From: Paenibacillus sp.
GTDB lineage: Bacteria; Bacillota; Bacilli; Paenibacillales; YIM-B00363
Direction: 5' to 3'
Assembly: GCF_035645195.1 (NCBI RefSeq)
Contig: NZ_DASQNA010000041.1
Span: 357,651 to 421,650, forward strand
Length of the DNA: 64,000 bases
Position 1 is the first letter of the stretch, and every line of letters starts with the position of its first letter. Position numbers and translations under genes: made by a program. The notes below the pieces were generated by a model. It saw only the letters and a program-made list of their open reading frames with translations, was not told where the DNA came from and made no database searches. Shown in pieces: positions 7,645 to 17,800 of this stretch.

Positions 7645-9909
7645 TCACTCCGCCGGTTTTCGGTATAGACTCGGCGACAAGCCGGTCAGCCTCTTGAACG
7701 CTCTTCGGAACGAATGGGCGCTGTTATACCCGGTTTGCCCGGCGATGTCGTCGATCGTCAATTTGGTGTTCGTCAGAAGCTCCACCGCTTTGTTGATGCG
7801 CACCTTTTCGATATAATCCGAAAGATTTTCGTTCGTTTTCTCCTTGAAGAGCCTCGACAAAACCTTCTCGGGACGACCGACCGCTTCCGCGACTCGATAC
7901 AGATTCAGGTCGGATTCCATGTAGATCTTCTCGATGACCTCGATCACCTGGTGAATCGTCTCGTGGTCGCTCTCTTCCCTCTCCTCTTGGTACGCCTCGC
8001 AGAACGCTTCGATCGCTTCCTCCAATTCACGCTGCATCTCATCTACATGCTCCGACCACTTAACGTGCAAAATGCGCTCCTTCAGCGCGCTGAACTTGTC
8101 GACGTTGCGGAACGTTTTCTGGTTGAACATTTTCAGCAAGGTCCCCTTCAATTCGGTAATGAGCTGCTGCGCCATCTCCGAGGCAAGGAGGCGTTCCGCG
8201 AAGTTCATTCCGAAAATTTGCGACAGCAAACGCTTCGCTTCGCTCGACTCGCCGGATTTCAGCACTTTCAGCAGCCTTAGCTCCATGTCGATCGGATAAT
8301 AATAGGTATGGGACTCCAGCGGCAGCATGTGATACCACAAAACCGCCTGACCATCCTTCCGGCTCAGGCCGTCCAGAGCCTGCCGAGCTTCGTCGAACGA
8401 CAAGCCGATATCGGACCAATCGCGAAACAGACGGCCCATAGCGACGGAAATCGTCATGCGATAATCCGTTTCCATCGCGGCGCGAAGAGTGCCGAAGCCG
8501 CGCTCAAGCCGCGAAAGCTCCGTCTCGTCGGGCTCCTCTTCGTACATCAGCAGCAAGGCGATTTTATCCGCGTCCCAATACGTTAGGTGGTACCGATGCA
8601 GCCGAAGCTGCGGCAGCGCCTGCGCGATGATCAGCCGGGCGGCCTGCAGTTCGTCGAGAATTTCTTTGCTGTCCTCGCCGCCATATCCGTTCACCCGAAT
8701 CACGCAGGCATATCCGATGGAAGCGCCGAGCTTGATGCCGACCTGATCCGCCATCGCTTCCATTTCCTTAGCCGAAGGGAACTCCCCCCGGAGCAGCCTT
8801 TTCAGAAAATTGTCCTGAAGCAGCGGCAGCTGCCGGTCGACTTCTTCCTGCAGCTTTTTGTTGGTGGTCATGAGCTCAGAAATATTGCCGTGAATAAAAT
8901 CGTACTCGCTTTTGTTCCGCAGCGGATCCTGCCCCGCCTGCTCTCGAATGACCGCGACCAGCCGGTGCAGCGGAGCGCTGTTGCGGTACGCCAAAAGCAA
9001 ACATACCGCGAGCCCGACGAACAGGGTCGTTACGGCGACGATGGCGGTCGTCCGGCGGATGGCGTGCGCCTCATGCATAACCGCAGCTTTCGGAATGCCG
9101 GCTGTATACGTCCAGCCGTCGCGGTCGGATGTTGTGGAAATGAGCAGCGTATCCCCGGAAATTTCGACTTGTTCCGCGGCCGCGTTCTCGGGAGCGATGC
9201 CGGTCCAAGCGATCATGCGGCCGTCTCGATCGCGTATATACGCCCATCCGCCGTACCGATCGGAAATGCTCCGGAGCATATTCGCGATTTTGCTCTGATC
9301 GATGGTGACGATTACCGTGCCCTGCGGTTGGTTGTAAGCGTTCAGGGGCAGCGACTGAATGTACGTAATGACAGAGACTTCCTTGCCGTTCCTTACGTAC
9401 GGCTGCAGCGGTATGATCTCCCGATGATGGACCTCGTTCAGCATATCCCTCCATTGCTTCGGGGTAACCCCCCGGTATTGATGAAGCTGGTAAAAATGAT
9501 CCGCTCGATAAAAGACCGAGCCCGGACCCAAAACGATATCCGAACGGTTCATGTAAATATAAAAGCTTTCCAAAAAGTCGTTCGTATGGCTGTACCCCAA
9601 GAGCTCATGAGACAGCTCCCTTAACGCGGTTACGTCGCTTCCCTCCCCATCGCCTCTTTGCATCAGCTGCCTCGTTAATCTGCGGTTCATCGCAAGTTGA
9701 ATGGCGAATTGTTCGATTTCCGCAAAACGTCTCTCCAAATTGTCCTTCGTCTGATTCAGCACGAGTAAGCTGGACTCTACGGAATTCGTCTCGGCAATGT
9801 CGATCGATGTGCGATAAGAAATGATCCCCGAGATGAGCGGAATCATCAGGATCGCCAAGTAGGAGATTAAAAATTTGCGGAACACATGGGACATACGCGT
9901 TCGAAACAC
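7645..9909 (-). CDS. Membrane-anchored AraC-family transcriptional regulator
   Basis: 754 residues with a GTG start set by AAGGGG seven nt upstream. Membrane segments lie near residues 12-32 and 285-307; between them is an extracellular sensor region with Cache-like character (GTVIVTIDQSKIANML, then WAYIRDRDGRMIAW). After a linker the C-terminal 100 residues form a double helix-turn-helix AraC domain, with TIDDIAGQTGYNSAHSFRRA and the closing GLSPSLYRK. Such one-component receptors of Paenibacillus sense extracellular sugars and activate the adjacent ABC operon. The permease operon starts 180 bp downstream on the same strand, with repeats that may be its binding sites. Confidence 0.93.
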   Translation of the reverse strand: MFRTRMSHVFRKFLISYLAILMIPLISGIISYRTSIDIAETNSVESSLLVLNQTKDNLERRFAEIEQFAIQLAMNRRLTRQLMQRGDGEGSDVTALRELSHELLGYSHTNDFLESFYIYMNRSDIVLGPGSVFYRADHFYQLHQYRGVTPKQWRDMLNEVHHREIIPLQPYVRNGKEVSVITYIQSLPLNAYNQPQGTVIVTIDQSKIANMLRSISDRYGGWAYIRDRDGRMIAWTGIAPENAAAEQVEISGDTLLISTTSDRDGWTYTAGIPKAAVMHEAHAIRRTTAIVAVTTLFVGLAVCLLLAYRNSAPLHRLVAVIREQAGQDPLRNKSEYDFIHGNISELMTTNKKLQEEVDRQLPLLQDNFLKRLLRGEFPSAKEMEAMADQVGIKLGASIGYACVIRVNGYGGEDSKEILDELQAARLIIAQALPQLRLHRYHLTYWDADKIALLLMYEEEPDETELSRLERGFGTLRAAMETDYRMTISVAMGRLFRDWSDIGLSFDEARQALDGLSRKDGQAVLWYHMLPLESHTYYYPIDMELRLLKVLKSGESSEAKRLLSQIFGMNFAERLLASEMAQQLITELKGTLLKMFNQKTFRNVDKFSALKERILHVKWSEHVDEMQRELEEAIEAFCEAYQEEREESDHETIHQVIEVIEKIYMESDLNLYRVAEAVGRPEKVLSRLFKEKTNENLSDYIEKVRINKAVELLTNTKLTIDDIAGQTGYNSAHSFRRAFKRLTGLSPSLYRKPAE

Positions 9910-9940
9910 GATTTCACCCCTTCGTTACGGCATTGTCGGA

Positions 9941-9976
9941 AAAGAAAAACGTCCCATAATTTTCGTTAAGGGACGC
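9941..9976 (-). terminator. Intrinsic terminator after the GH78 gene
   Basis: On the minus strand, CGTCCC and GGGACG (9970-9975 and 9950-9955) enclose a 14-nt AT-rich loop and are followed by TTTTTCTTTT. It sits between the end of the GH78 gene and the AraC-type regulator, so it separates the right glycosidase operon from the left regulator gene. Confidence 0.7.
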
Positions 9977-10078
9977 TCTGTGTGGTCGAATATGTCGTTT
10001 TACGAGTCCGCGCCGCCGTCATCGGATACGGCCCGGAGGATGAAGACCTAATCGCCGCCGTATAAGATCTTCTTCCAA

Positions 10079-12796
10079 TTACCGCTGATCATGGCGTACC
10101 CCTTTCTCGGCCGGCTGACGCTCGGCATGAGGAAGCGTACACTCGAATGAGGCGGCGCCGGAACCGGTACGGAATACGGCGTACCCGTCCGCAACGTGCA
10201 GGAGCTCGATCGCCGCGCCTTCGAAGCGAACGTCGTCCGCCTTCTCCGCCGGAATATGCACGATAGCGTCCGCGTTGCCGGGAATCTCGACCGCAACCGA
10301 CAGCCTTCGCCCGCCGAGACGTTCCCAACGAACGCTTGCCCGTCCCGCCCGGATATCGGACCAAGCCTCGGCCCAGGCGACGTCGCCGACGACATTCGGT
10401 TTGATCGTGACGGCGAAGCGTCCCGTTTCGGGACGGTACCGATAGTCGAGGCCGGCGAGCCCGCTGTAAAGCCATTCTTCCAGGTGCCCCAGCATCAAAT
10501 GATTTTGCGAGTTGCCGACGGTCGGACCGTCCCATGCTTCCGTCAGCGTGGTCGCGCCGTGCACGATCTGGTAGCCGTAGCTAGGTCGATCCGTAATCCT
10601 CGTCATTCGATACACGAGATCCGATCGGCCGCCTTGAGTTAACGCGAGAAGCACGTAACGATGTCCGACGTCCCCGGACGTCGTCTGATCTCCTCGGCCT
10701 TCGATATTGTCGACCAGTCGCTGCAGAACGGAGTCCCGGTATTCCTCCGGCACGAGCCCGACGACGAGCGGCATCGCCTGAGCGGCGTCGCTGCCGCCGC
10801 CGTACGTCGAAGCCGCGGCGTCGAAGAACTCCGCCTGGAACGCTTCGCGAATCGAGCCGCCGAGCCGCTCGAACGTCCCCGCGTCCTCGGCCTTGCCCAA
10901 CAGGTTGGCTATGCTCCGCATGGCCATCGCGAGCCCGTAAAACATGGCGGTCTCGACGAGCGGAACCGGGGTGTTTTGCGCGAACCCCGGTCCTTTCGGA
11001 CCGATGTCGTACCAGTCGCCGAGCCCCTCTTGAAGGATGTACCCTTTCGACTGGCCGTGCAAATACTCGAGGTACCGTTTCATCCCCTCGTAATGCCGGG
11101 AGAGCATCGCGCTGTTGCCGTAACGCTGCATCATCTCCCAAGCCGTCAGAATGAACGCGCCTCCCCAAGAGGCCGAGTCCCGGAAGATATGCCATGGTTC
11201 TTGGAAGACTACATATTCCGGCGCAGTCGTCGGAACCATCCCGTTCGGCAGCTGCGCGTCGGCGATGTCGTCCAGCACTTTGCCGAGCAACGCCTCGATA
11301 TCGTAATTGAACATCATCGACGGGCCCATCAGGTGAACCTGCTCCAACCATCCCAGCTTCTCCCTGTGCGGGCAGTCCGTGAACACGCTCTTCATGTTGC
11401 TTAGAATCGCCCAATTGATGATTTCATGAATACGGTTGAGCATGTCGTCCGAGCATCGGAATCCGCCGGCGACGGGCGTATCCGGGTAAATCATTTGCCC
11501 TTCCAGCTCATGCAGCGTCGGTTTGCCGGCGGAGCCGTCGTCCAGCGCCCCGGCCGGTACGGCTCCCTCCACTTGCACGTAACTAAAGCCGTAATACGTG
11601 AATTTCGGACGCCACCGCTCGACGCCTTCGCCTCGTAACGTATAGCGAAGCTCATAAGGGGCGCCGGACCAGCGCTGATTCGCGGTGCCGTCTTCTTTCA
11701 ACAGTTCGGCGGGTGTCAGCTTCACCACGGAGCCTTTCGGACCGCTGACCGCGATGGACGGCCAGCCGGAGAAGTTTTGCCCGAGATCGGCGACGAAGAC
11801 GCCCGGCTTCGGCTGCGTCCAGCGAAGCGGATCGAACTTCCGCTTCACTTTGACCGGGGGCGCCGATTGGGCGACCAGCATGCCGGCCGGCGGCTCGACC
11901 TCGGCGGCCTCGACCCAGCGCGCGTCTTCCGCGAAGCCCGGCCGGTCCCACCCTTCCTGCTCCAGGCGGGCGTCGTAATCCTCCCCGCCGTAGATGCAGG
12001 AGAAGGTCAGCGGACCGGCGCTCGTTGTCCAGGTGCGGTCGCTCCCGATACGCTCCACGGTGCCGTCGGCGTACTCGAGGGCGATATCGACAAGACACCT
12101 CGGCGTGCCGTAGGAGTCCTTGAATTTCGTATACCGCCCGCCCGTTACATGGTAGAAGCCGTTGCCGAGCAGCACGCCGGCGGCGTTGTCGCCCTGCTGC
12201 ACGAAATCGGTCACGTCGTATACCGTGTATAAAACGGTTTTATCGTAATCCGTCCAGCCCGCATCCAACTCGTAGTCGCCCACCCGGTACCCGTTCAACC
12301 GGAGCTCATAATGTCCTAGGCCGCTGATGTAAACCCGTGCTTGCCGGAGCTCGCCTTGGACGCGAAATTCGCGTCGAAATAAAGGCATCGGCCGGCCTTC
12401 GGCGCCGGCGGCGGGATCCCCGATCCATCGGCCGGCCCATTCCGCTGCGGACAGCTGCCCGGTTTCCCACCAAGCGATCTCGCTGTCCGACGCGCCGCCG
12501 CGATCGTCCCACACCGTCACGCGCCAAACATACCGCCGCCTCGGCCGCAGCGCCGCGCCTTCGTAACGAACGGACGTATGGCGTCCGCCCTCCACGATGC
12601 CGCTGTCCCACATGTCCGGCGCATCGTCCCGCAGCGCTTCCTCGCTGGACGCCACGACGATGCGGTAAGCGGTTAAACGGAGCGGCTCGCCGGCCGGCGC
12701 GGCGAAAGACCAGCCGAATACCGGCGCGGAAGTATCGAGACCGATCGGACAGGTCCGCCCATCCGTCCATAACGCAGCAACTTGCATCGTACCCAT
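10079..12796 (-). CDS. Alpha-L-rhamnosidase, GH78 family
   Basis: 905 residues; the ATG at 12796 has a GAAGG site 8 nt upstream. The order is that of bacterial GH78: N-terminal fibronectin-like and jelly-roll domains, including WTDYDKTVLYTVYDVTDF, then the (alpha/alpha)6 catalytic domain with TDCPHREKLGWLEQ, and a C-terminal beta domain. The expected acid is the Glu of REKLGW; the expected base is the Glu of TLTEAWDG near residue 765. No signal peptide, hence probably cytoplasmic, releasing L-rhamnose from imported oligosaccharides. It is the last gene of the right-hand operon, 45 nt after the SGNH esterase gene. Confidence 0.95.
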   Translation of the reverse strand: MGTMQVAALWTDGRTCPIGLDTSAPVFGWSFAAPAGEPLRLTAYRIVVASSEEALRDDAPDMWDSGIVEGGRHTSVRYEGAALRPRRRYVWRVTVWDDRGGASDSEIAWWETGQLSAAEWAGRWIGDPAAGAEGRPMPLFRREFRVQGELRQARVYISGLGHYELRLNGYRVGDYELDAGWTDYDKTVLYTVYDVTDFVQQGDNAAGVLLGNGFYHVTGGRYTKFKDSYGTPRCLVDIALEYADGTVERIGSDRTWTTSAGPLTFSCIYGGEDYDARLEQEGWDRPGFAEDARWVEAAEVEPPAGMLVAQSAPPVKVKRKFDPLRWTQPKPGVFVADLGQNFSGWPSIAVSGPKGSVVKLTPAELLKEDGTANQRWSGAPYELRYTLRGEGVERWRPKFTYYGFSYVQVEGAVPAGALDDGSAGKPTLHELEGQMIYPDTPVAGGFRCSDDMLNRIHEIINWAILSNMKSVFTDCPHREKLGWLEQVHLMGPSMMFNYDIEALLGKVLDDIADAQLPNGMVPTTAPEYVVFQEPWHIFRDSASWGGAFILTAWEMMQRYGNSAMLSRHYEGMKRYLEYLHGQSKGYILQEGLGDWYDIGPKGPGFAQNTPVPLVETAMFYGLAMAMRSIANLLGKAEDAGTFERLGGSIREAFQAEFFDAAASTYGGGSDAAQAMPLVVGLVPEEYRDSVLQRLVDNIEGRGDQTTSGDVGHRYVLLALTQGGRSDLVYRMTRITDRPSYGYQIVHGATTLTEAWDGPTVGNSQNHLMLGHLEEWLYSGLAGLDYRYRPETGRFAVTIKPNVVGDVAWAEAWSDIRAGRASVRWERLGGRRLSVAVEIPGNADAIVHIPAEKADDVRFEGAAIELLHVADGYAVFRTGSGAASFECTLPHAERQPAEKGVRHDQR

Positions 12797-12841
12797 AGGT
12801 TCCGCCTTCTTTCTCTTACAAGAATGTTGTGTACGGCTCAC

Positions 12842-13810
12842 TCACTCCGCCAACGTAAGCCGCCGCAATAACGACAGCGTCATATGGAAAAAGCCTTGGT
12901 CGTTCGGATGAAGACCGTCCGCGTAAAAGCGCTCATGGTGCGGCGTCAAAGCAAGGCCGTCGATATACTGCACATTGGGCTGTGAGCCGCATATGCGCTC
13001 CAGCCTCTCATGGATGCCGAAGAACGGGCCGCACGGCTTCCTATCGTTCAGGTCCGCGCGCCACAGCGGCGACATGACGGCGATCGGCACGTCGGCGTAC
13101 AATTCGCTCAATGTGCCGATGAAGCCGTCCGCCTGTTCCTCGAACCGCTCGATCGAATCGCAGAGCGCCCAGTCGTTCGTCCCATACGCTACAGTAACGA
13201 GATCCGGACGGTACGGCAGCGCCGGATCGATCATGCCGGGGTGAAACACGAATCCGCTGATCGCCTGGTTGAGCAAGTTCATCCGCAGCTGCCTCGCGAG
13301 CAAGACCGGGTACGTCTGGGAAGGGTGAACGGCGTTCATCCCTTGCGTAATGGAATCTCCGAAGCACAGCAAATTTCGCGGGTGCGGCTCGGCGGGTTCG
13401 CAGGAGGCCCGCTCCGCCAGGACGAGCGCCTCGACAGTGACGCTGGCAAGGTACGGGAAGTATACCGTCACGCGCCGAGGCTTCCCCGGCTGAATCGGCA
13501 GGTCGATTGTCCATTCCCCGGCGCCTTCGTCGGTTACGGTATCTCCCGCGACCCCGACCAGTACGTCGTCGACGTACACGTCGAAGAGCAGTTGCTCGGT
13601 CGTCCCCGGTTTGATCGCCGCGCGGTAACGCATTCGAAGAAAAGCGGAATCCGTCCGAACGTCAAGACAAATTCCGGCGGAGTTATCGCAGCGAAATCGA
13701 TGCGGCCGCCGCTCGAAAAACTCGAGCTGGGCATCGGTGAACCGCATCGGAAGCAGGCCGTTGCCGGCGTCGGCGACGCCGAGGCAGTTCCGGAACCATG
13801 AAGGCTTCAT
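12842..13810 (-). CDS. SGNH/GDSL-type esterase
   Basis: 322 residues. The N-terminal 145 residues form a beta-rich domain, followed by an SGNH hydrolase with CFGDSITQGMNAV (Ser153), AYGTNDW and the catalytic DGLHPNDQGF (Asp and His) near the end. The start ATG overlaps the stop of the upstream glycosidase gene (ATGA). Neighbours acting on rhamnose- and fucose-containing glycans make a carbohydrate O-acetylesterase the likely role. No signal peptide is seen, which fits cytoplasmic deacetylation of imported oligosaccharides. The substrate is inferred from context only. Confidence 0.88.
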   Translation of the reverse strand: MKPSWFRNCLGVADAGNGLLPMRFTDAQLEFFERRPHRFRCDNSAGICLDVRTDSAFLRMRYRAAIKPGTTEQLLFDVYVDDVLVGVAGDTVTDEGAGEWTIDLPIQPGKPRRVTVYFPYLASVTVEALVLAERASCEPAEPHPRNLLCFGDSITQGMNAVHPSQTYPVLLARQLRMNLLNQAISGFVFHPGMIDPALPYRPDLVTVAYGTNDWALCDSIERFEEQADGFIGTLSELYADVPIAVMSPLWRADLNDRKPCGPFFGIHERLERICGSQPNVQYIDGLALTPHHERFYADGLHPNDQGFFHMTLSLLRRLTLAE

Positions 13811-14823
13811 CGTTCCCCGTTCCCCTTAGGCAGCGGCTGCGAGGTCGCGACCGTAATGGTCCGGTACTCCGGCCAGACGTTGCACGTCCGATCTCCCTCC
13901 TGCGGTTTCCTGCAAGCCGTATAGAAATGATAGAGAATTCCGTTGTGCGTAATGACGGAAGGCTTGTGCGCGAATACCGAGTCCAGTTCGCCCTCCTGCC
14001 CGACGGCGATGATCGGGTCCGGATGTTTAACCCAGTCGCGTAAATTATCCGAAACGGCGATTCCTTCCTGCGCACGCTTGTAGTCGTACCCGAAATAGAA
14101 CATCACCCACCGGTCGCCGTCCCGGAGGACGCACGGATCGCTGGCGAATCCGCAGTCCCATCCGTCCGGCGTCACCTCAAGGACCGGATTGCGCTCGTGG
14201 CGAGTCCAATGAAGTAAGTCCGTAGACGTTGCCAGCCCGGTTTGCTCGATCCATCGGCCGTGGTTCTGATTTTTGGCGTTGTAAAATAAATAGAAGGTCC
14301 CTTCATGTTCCAGCAGACATTCCTTATACAAGCCGCCTCGTTCCCACGGGTCTCCCTCCTCCGGCGTCAAAATCGGTTGTTCCAGCCGATTCCAGGTCAG
14401 CAGACTCTCATCTTCCGTCCACGCGAGGCCGATCTTCGCGGAGCCCTCCTCGTACCCTTCTCCCGGGTAGGAATGGTACGCGAGCCAATACTTCCCGTCC
14501 CACTTCTTGAGCGTTCCCGGTCCGTGCATGTCGTTGTCGCGCAGCAACCAAGTGCCGGCGATATTTTTCGCGTCCCATCCGGAGCCTTCGCCGCGGCGCA
14601 AGATCGTGGACAAGTGCTCCCAGCGCAGCAGATCGTCGCTGACGGCTAGCGCCGTTTGGTACCCCGCGCCGTCAAAGCCGACGTACATCATGTAGAAGCG
14701 ATCATTGTGGCGGAACACGAACGGGCAATCCACGGCATGATAATCGAAGGCGCCTTGCACCCCCGAGCCGACCAGCACGGGCTCGTTCCATTTGTATGGC
14801 GTCAAACAGCTTGAAAGATCCAT
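13807..14823 (-). CDS. Five-bladed beta-propeller glycosidase-like protein (GH43/GH130-like)
   Basis: 338 residues from the ATG at 14823, preceded by GGAGAGGAG; an earlier in-frame ATG at 14844 has no site. Repeated blades with Asp-rich turns and Trp ends are visible: DCPFVFRHNDRFYMMYVG, DPCVLRDGDRWVMFYFG and KPSVITHNGILYHFYTA. This pattern is shared by GH32/43/62/68/117/130 propellers; I cannot settle the family by eye. No signal peptide. It lies between GH106 and the SGNH esterase in the same operon and probably removes a side sugar from the same oligosaccharide. Confidence 0.78.
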   Translation of the reverse strand: MDLSSCLTPYKWNEPVLVGSGVQGAFDYHAVDCPFVFRHNDRFYMMYVGFDGAGYQTALAVSDDLLRWEHLSTILRRGEGSGWDAKNIAGTWLLRDNDMHGPGTLKKWDGKYWLAYHSYPGEGYEEGSAKIGLAWTEDESLLTWNRLEQPILTPEEGDPWERGGLYKECLLEHEGTFYLFYNAKNQNHGRWIEQTGLATSTDLLHWTRHERNPVLEVTPDGWDCGFASDPCVLRDGDRWVMFYFGYDYKRAQEGIAVSDNLRDWVKHPDPIIAVGQEGELDSVFAHKPSVITHNGILYHFYTACRKPQEGDRTCNVWPEYRTITVATSQPLPKGNGER

Positions 14824-14859
14824 GGCCCATTCTCCTCTCCGCATGTAACCTGCAACCCG

Positions 14860-17800
14860 CTATTCCAAAGCGATACGTACCGGGCCGAACAATCCCCCCG
14901 ACGGGAAGGCCGCCTGCCATTCCGGCCTTGGCGTCCGATCCCAGTACGTCACCGTCGGATTCGCCCCGACCAGACTCGTGGGACGTCCAACCTCATAATG
15001 CGTTCCCAGCGTGTTCGTCACTCTGACGCGCAGCCGATGCCGCCCTTCGGACAGCGTCCCTAGATCGAAGCTGTAAGGGCGCCAAACGCGGACGCCGAAC
15101 GGCTTCCCGTCCACCCATACTTCGGCCGTTCCCCGCGCGTGTCCAAGATCCAGCGTCGCCGACGAAGCCGCCGGAACGTCGAACGTCGTTTCATATTCGA
15201 CGGCTCCGCTGTGATGCGGAAGATGAAGCTCCGTCCGCCAGTCCCCGAGCTTGCCGGGGAAGGGGACGACGTCGAACCGAACGGGGGCAGCGAGCACGGC
15301 CGCCTCCGTTTGGGAGCCGTCCGGTTCGATGCGAACGGCGGCGATCGTGCCGGCCGCTTGCGGCGGGAACGCGACGAATCCGCTCCCGCCGGCGATTTCC
15401 TTGCCGCCGATCCAGACGCGCGTCCGTCCCTTCACCTCCAATGCCATGCCGCGAGCGCCGACCGGAAGCGGGAATCGCAGCCACACCGGCTTCCCCGCCG
15501 ACGCGACATCCGCCATCAGCGGAAGCGGCGGCGATACCGGCACGGACTCCGGCATCAGCCACCCTACGTCCGGCAGCGGATGAGGGCGGGGATTGATCCA
15601 GAGCGACTCGGTTTCCGCGAACTGCAGGACGGCTTCATGGAGAATGAGCGGTTCGCCGCCGTGTTCATCGTGCCAGTCCGCGCCGGTGCAGAACGACATC
15701 GAGCTGCCGTCCGTCCGCTCGATGCGCCCATCGGCGAACACTTCCCCGTTCCCTTCCGGCAGCAGGAACGTCAATTCGTTGTCGCCGTCGCGCCAATAAG
15801 GCGTTATATCGACCTCTTCCTGCCCTTGGCGAATATACGGATTGAAATCGCCATGCTCCGTCACCGTCGCGCCGTTCACCTGCAGCACGGCGCGGCCGCG
15901 GGCGGCGAACACCATCCGAACTTTCCGTACCGGGCTGTCGCCGTGCGGAGCGCGAATTCGTCGCCGAAGGAAGGAATTCGCATTCGGCTTCGCGGCATAA
16001 ATCCACTTCGGCAGCGGTTCGTACGGCGTCTCGCGAATCTCGAACCCCGCCCGCATCATGCCGCGGGCCCGCGCCTCCGCCCGCAGCAGCACCTCGTTCG
16101 GCCCTTCCCGCAGCTCGACCCACGCGGTCCGTTCCTCCGGACCGCCGGACCACTCGACGGGGCTCCCGTTCACCCAGCCCTCGAGGAACGCGTTGCTCTC
16201 CGTCCGGATCCAATATCGACCGGCCTTCGGCGCGACGGCGTGCGTACGCGCCCACATGATTTCGCCCTTCGCCGCTTCGCCCAGATGAAGGAACCTTCTC
16301 GGAACGCGCCCCATCCGACCGGCCCAGGAGCGGAACGCCAAATCGCCGAAGACGGTGCTGTATACGAGCGGCTTCGCATCGGCCGCACGGAACGAATCTC
16401 CCTTGCAGACGTGCCAATATGTCGATTCGCTCCACAGCCGCTCTTCCCAGCCTTCTTCCGTTGCCACCGGCAGATGCCAACCCGCGGCGATGCCGGTTTC
16501 CGGACCGTCCTCCGTGCGCACGAGCATCATCCGCCGCTCCGGCGGCATCGATCCCCGGGTTTCGTTATGCAGATCAAAGTCGCCGTACCGGTTATCCAGC
16601 GTCGGATCGACCCGCACCCTCCAGTCGGTCAACGTCCGGATTTCGCCCGTCGTAAGCGGCGCGCCGACTCGCGCAGGGAATCGATCGCCGGACGGCTGAA
16701 CGAACTCGCCGTCCGCAGCGGCTTCCGTACATACGACGAGCGCCGCCGGCCAATCCCGGAACGGGACCTCGAGCTCGATCCACTCCCCATCGCGAACATG
16801 TGCCATACGTTGGATTCGGCCGCTTACAGGGTCCCACAACCAAGGGGTCCCCGCCGCCCGCAACCGGTACGCCGCCGGTTCGAGCGGCGCCGTCGATGCG
16901 TCGGCCGGCTGATGCATGCGCAGCAGCGCGCCTTCCTCCGGCAGCAGCAGGAACACGTCCGCGTCCTCCGTCTTTCGATGCAGCGACAGCCCCGGACCTT
17001 CGACTCGCTTCGGCACATGCCGCTCGATCAGCGCCGCCGCTTCCTCTGCGGTATCCACATAAGTCGCCCCCGGGATCGCCCCCTGCTCGCCGGGAGGAAC
17101 GCGGACGCCGATCACAAGACCCCCTTGCCGCTGGAGCCGCCGTACATTCTCCAGCGCTTCCGCGCTCATCGCCGCCGTCCCGCACAAGATCAGCGCGCGG
17201 AACCGTTCGCCGGCGATCGTAAGCGAACCGTCCAGCGCTTCGGCGCGCTCCAGCACCGAATCGTCGACGATATCGAAGTCCAGATGCCGGCTGCGCAGCG
17301 CTCCCGGGTACTTCTCGGCGTCTCTTCGATTCACGGTTCCCGTCACGTCTCGATACACCTCGTGGAGGTGCGTCACGGTCTCGTTCGGATCGCGGTTGGA
17401 CGCCGCCATCGGGTGTTCCCCCGGCTTCACGTCGCTGAGCGACATATACCCCACCACGGCCGAAGAGGGATAATGTACGGCGATATCGGCGACATGCGTT
17501 CCCTCGCTCAGCAGGCTGCACACCCGGCTGACCGTATCCGCGAACACGCCGTAATGCTCGAAGTAAGGCTGGCGCCACCCCGTATCGGGCGGAGCCCATT
17601 CCCACCAGCCGCCTCGGGTGGAGTAATACACCGCATGCGGACTGAACAGCGTCGCTCCGGCTTGCAGCCACGGCACGAGCCAGTGCATTGTCTCTTCGAT
17701 CGTTCCGCCCCAGCCGCTGGAGTGGAACGCTTCGAGCCAAACCCGGGAGCCACCGTTCGCATGCACCATCGAAGCGTGAGGCTTGATTTCGCCGTCCATG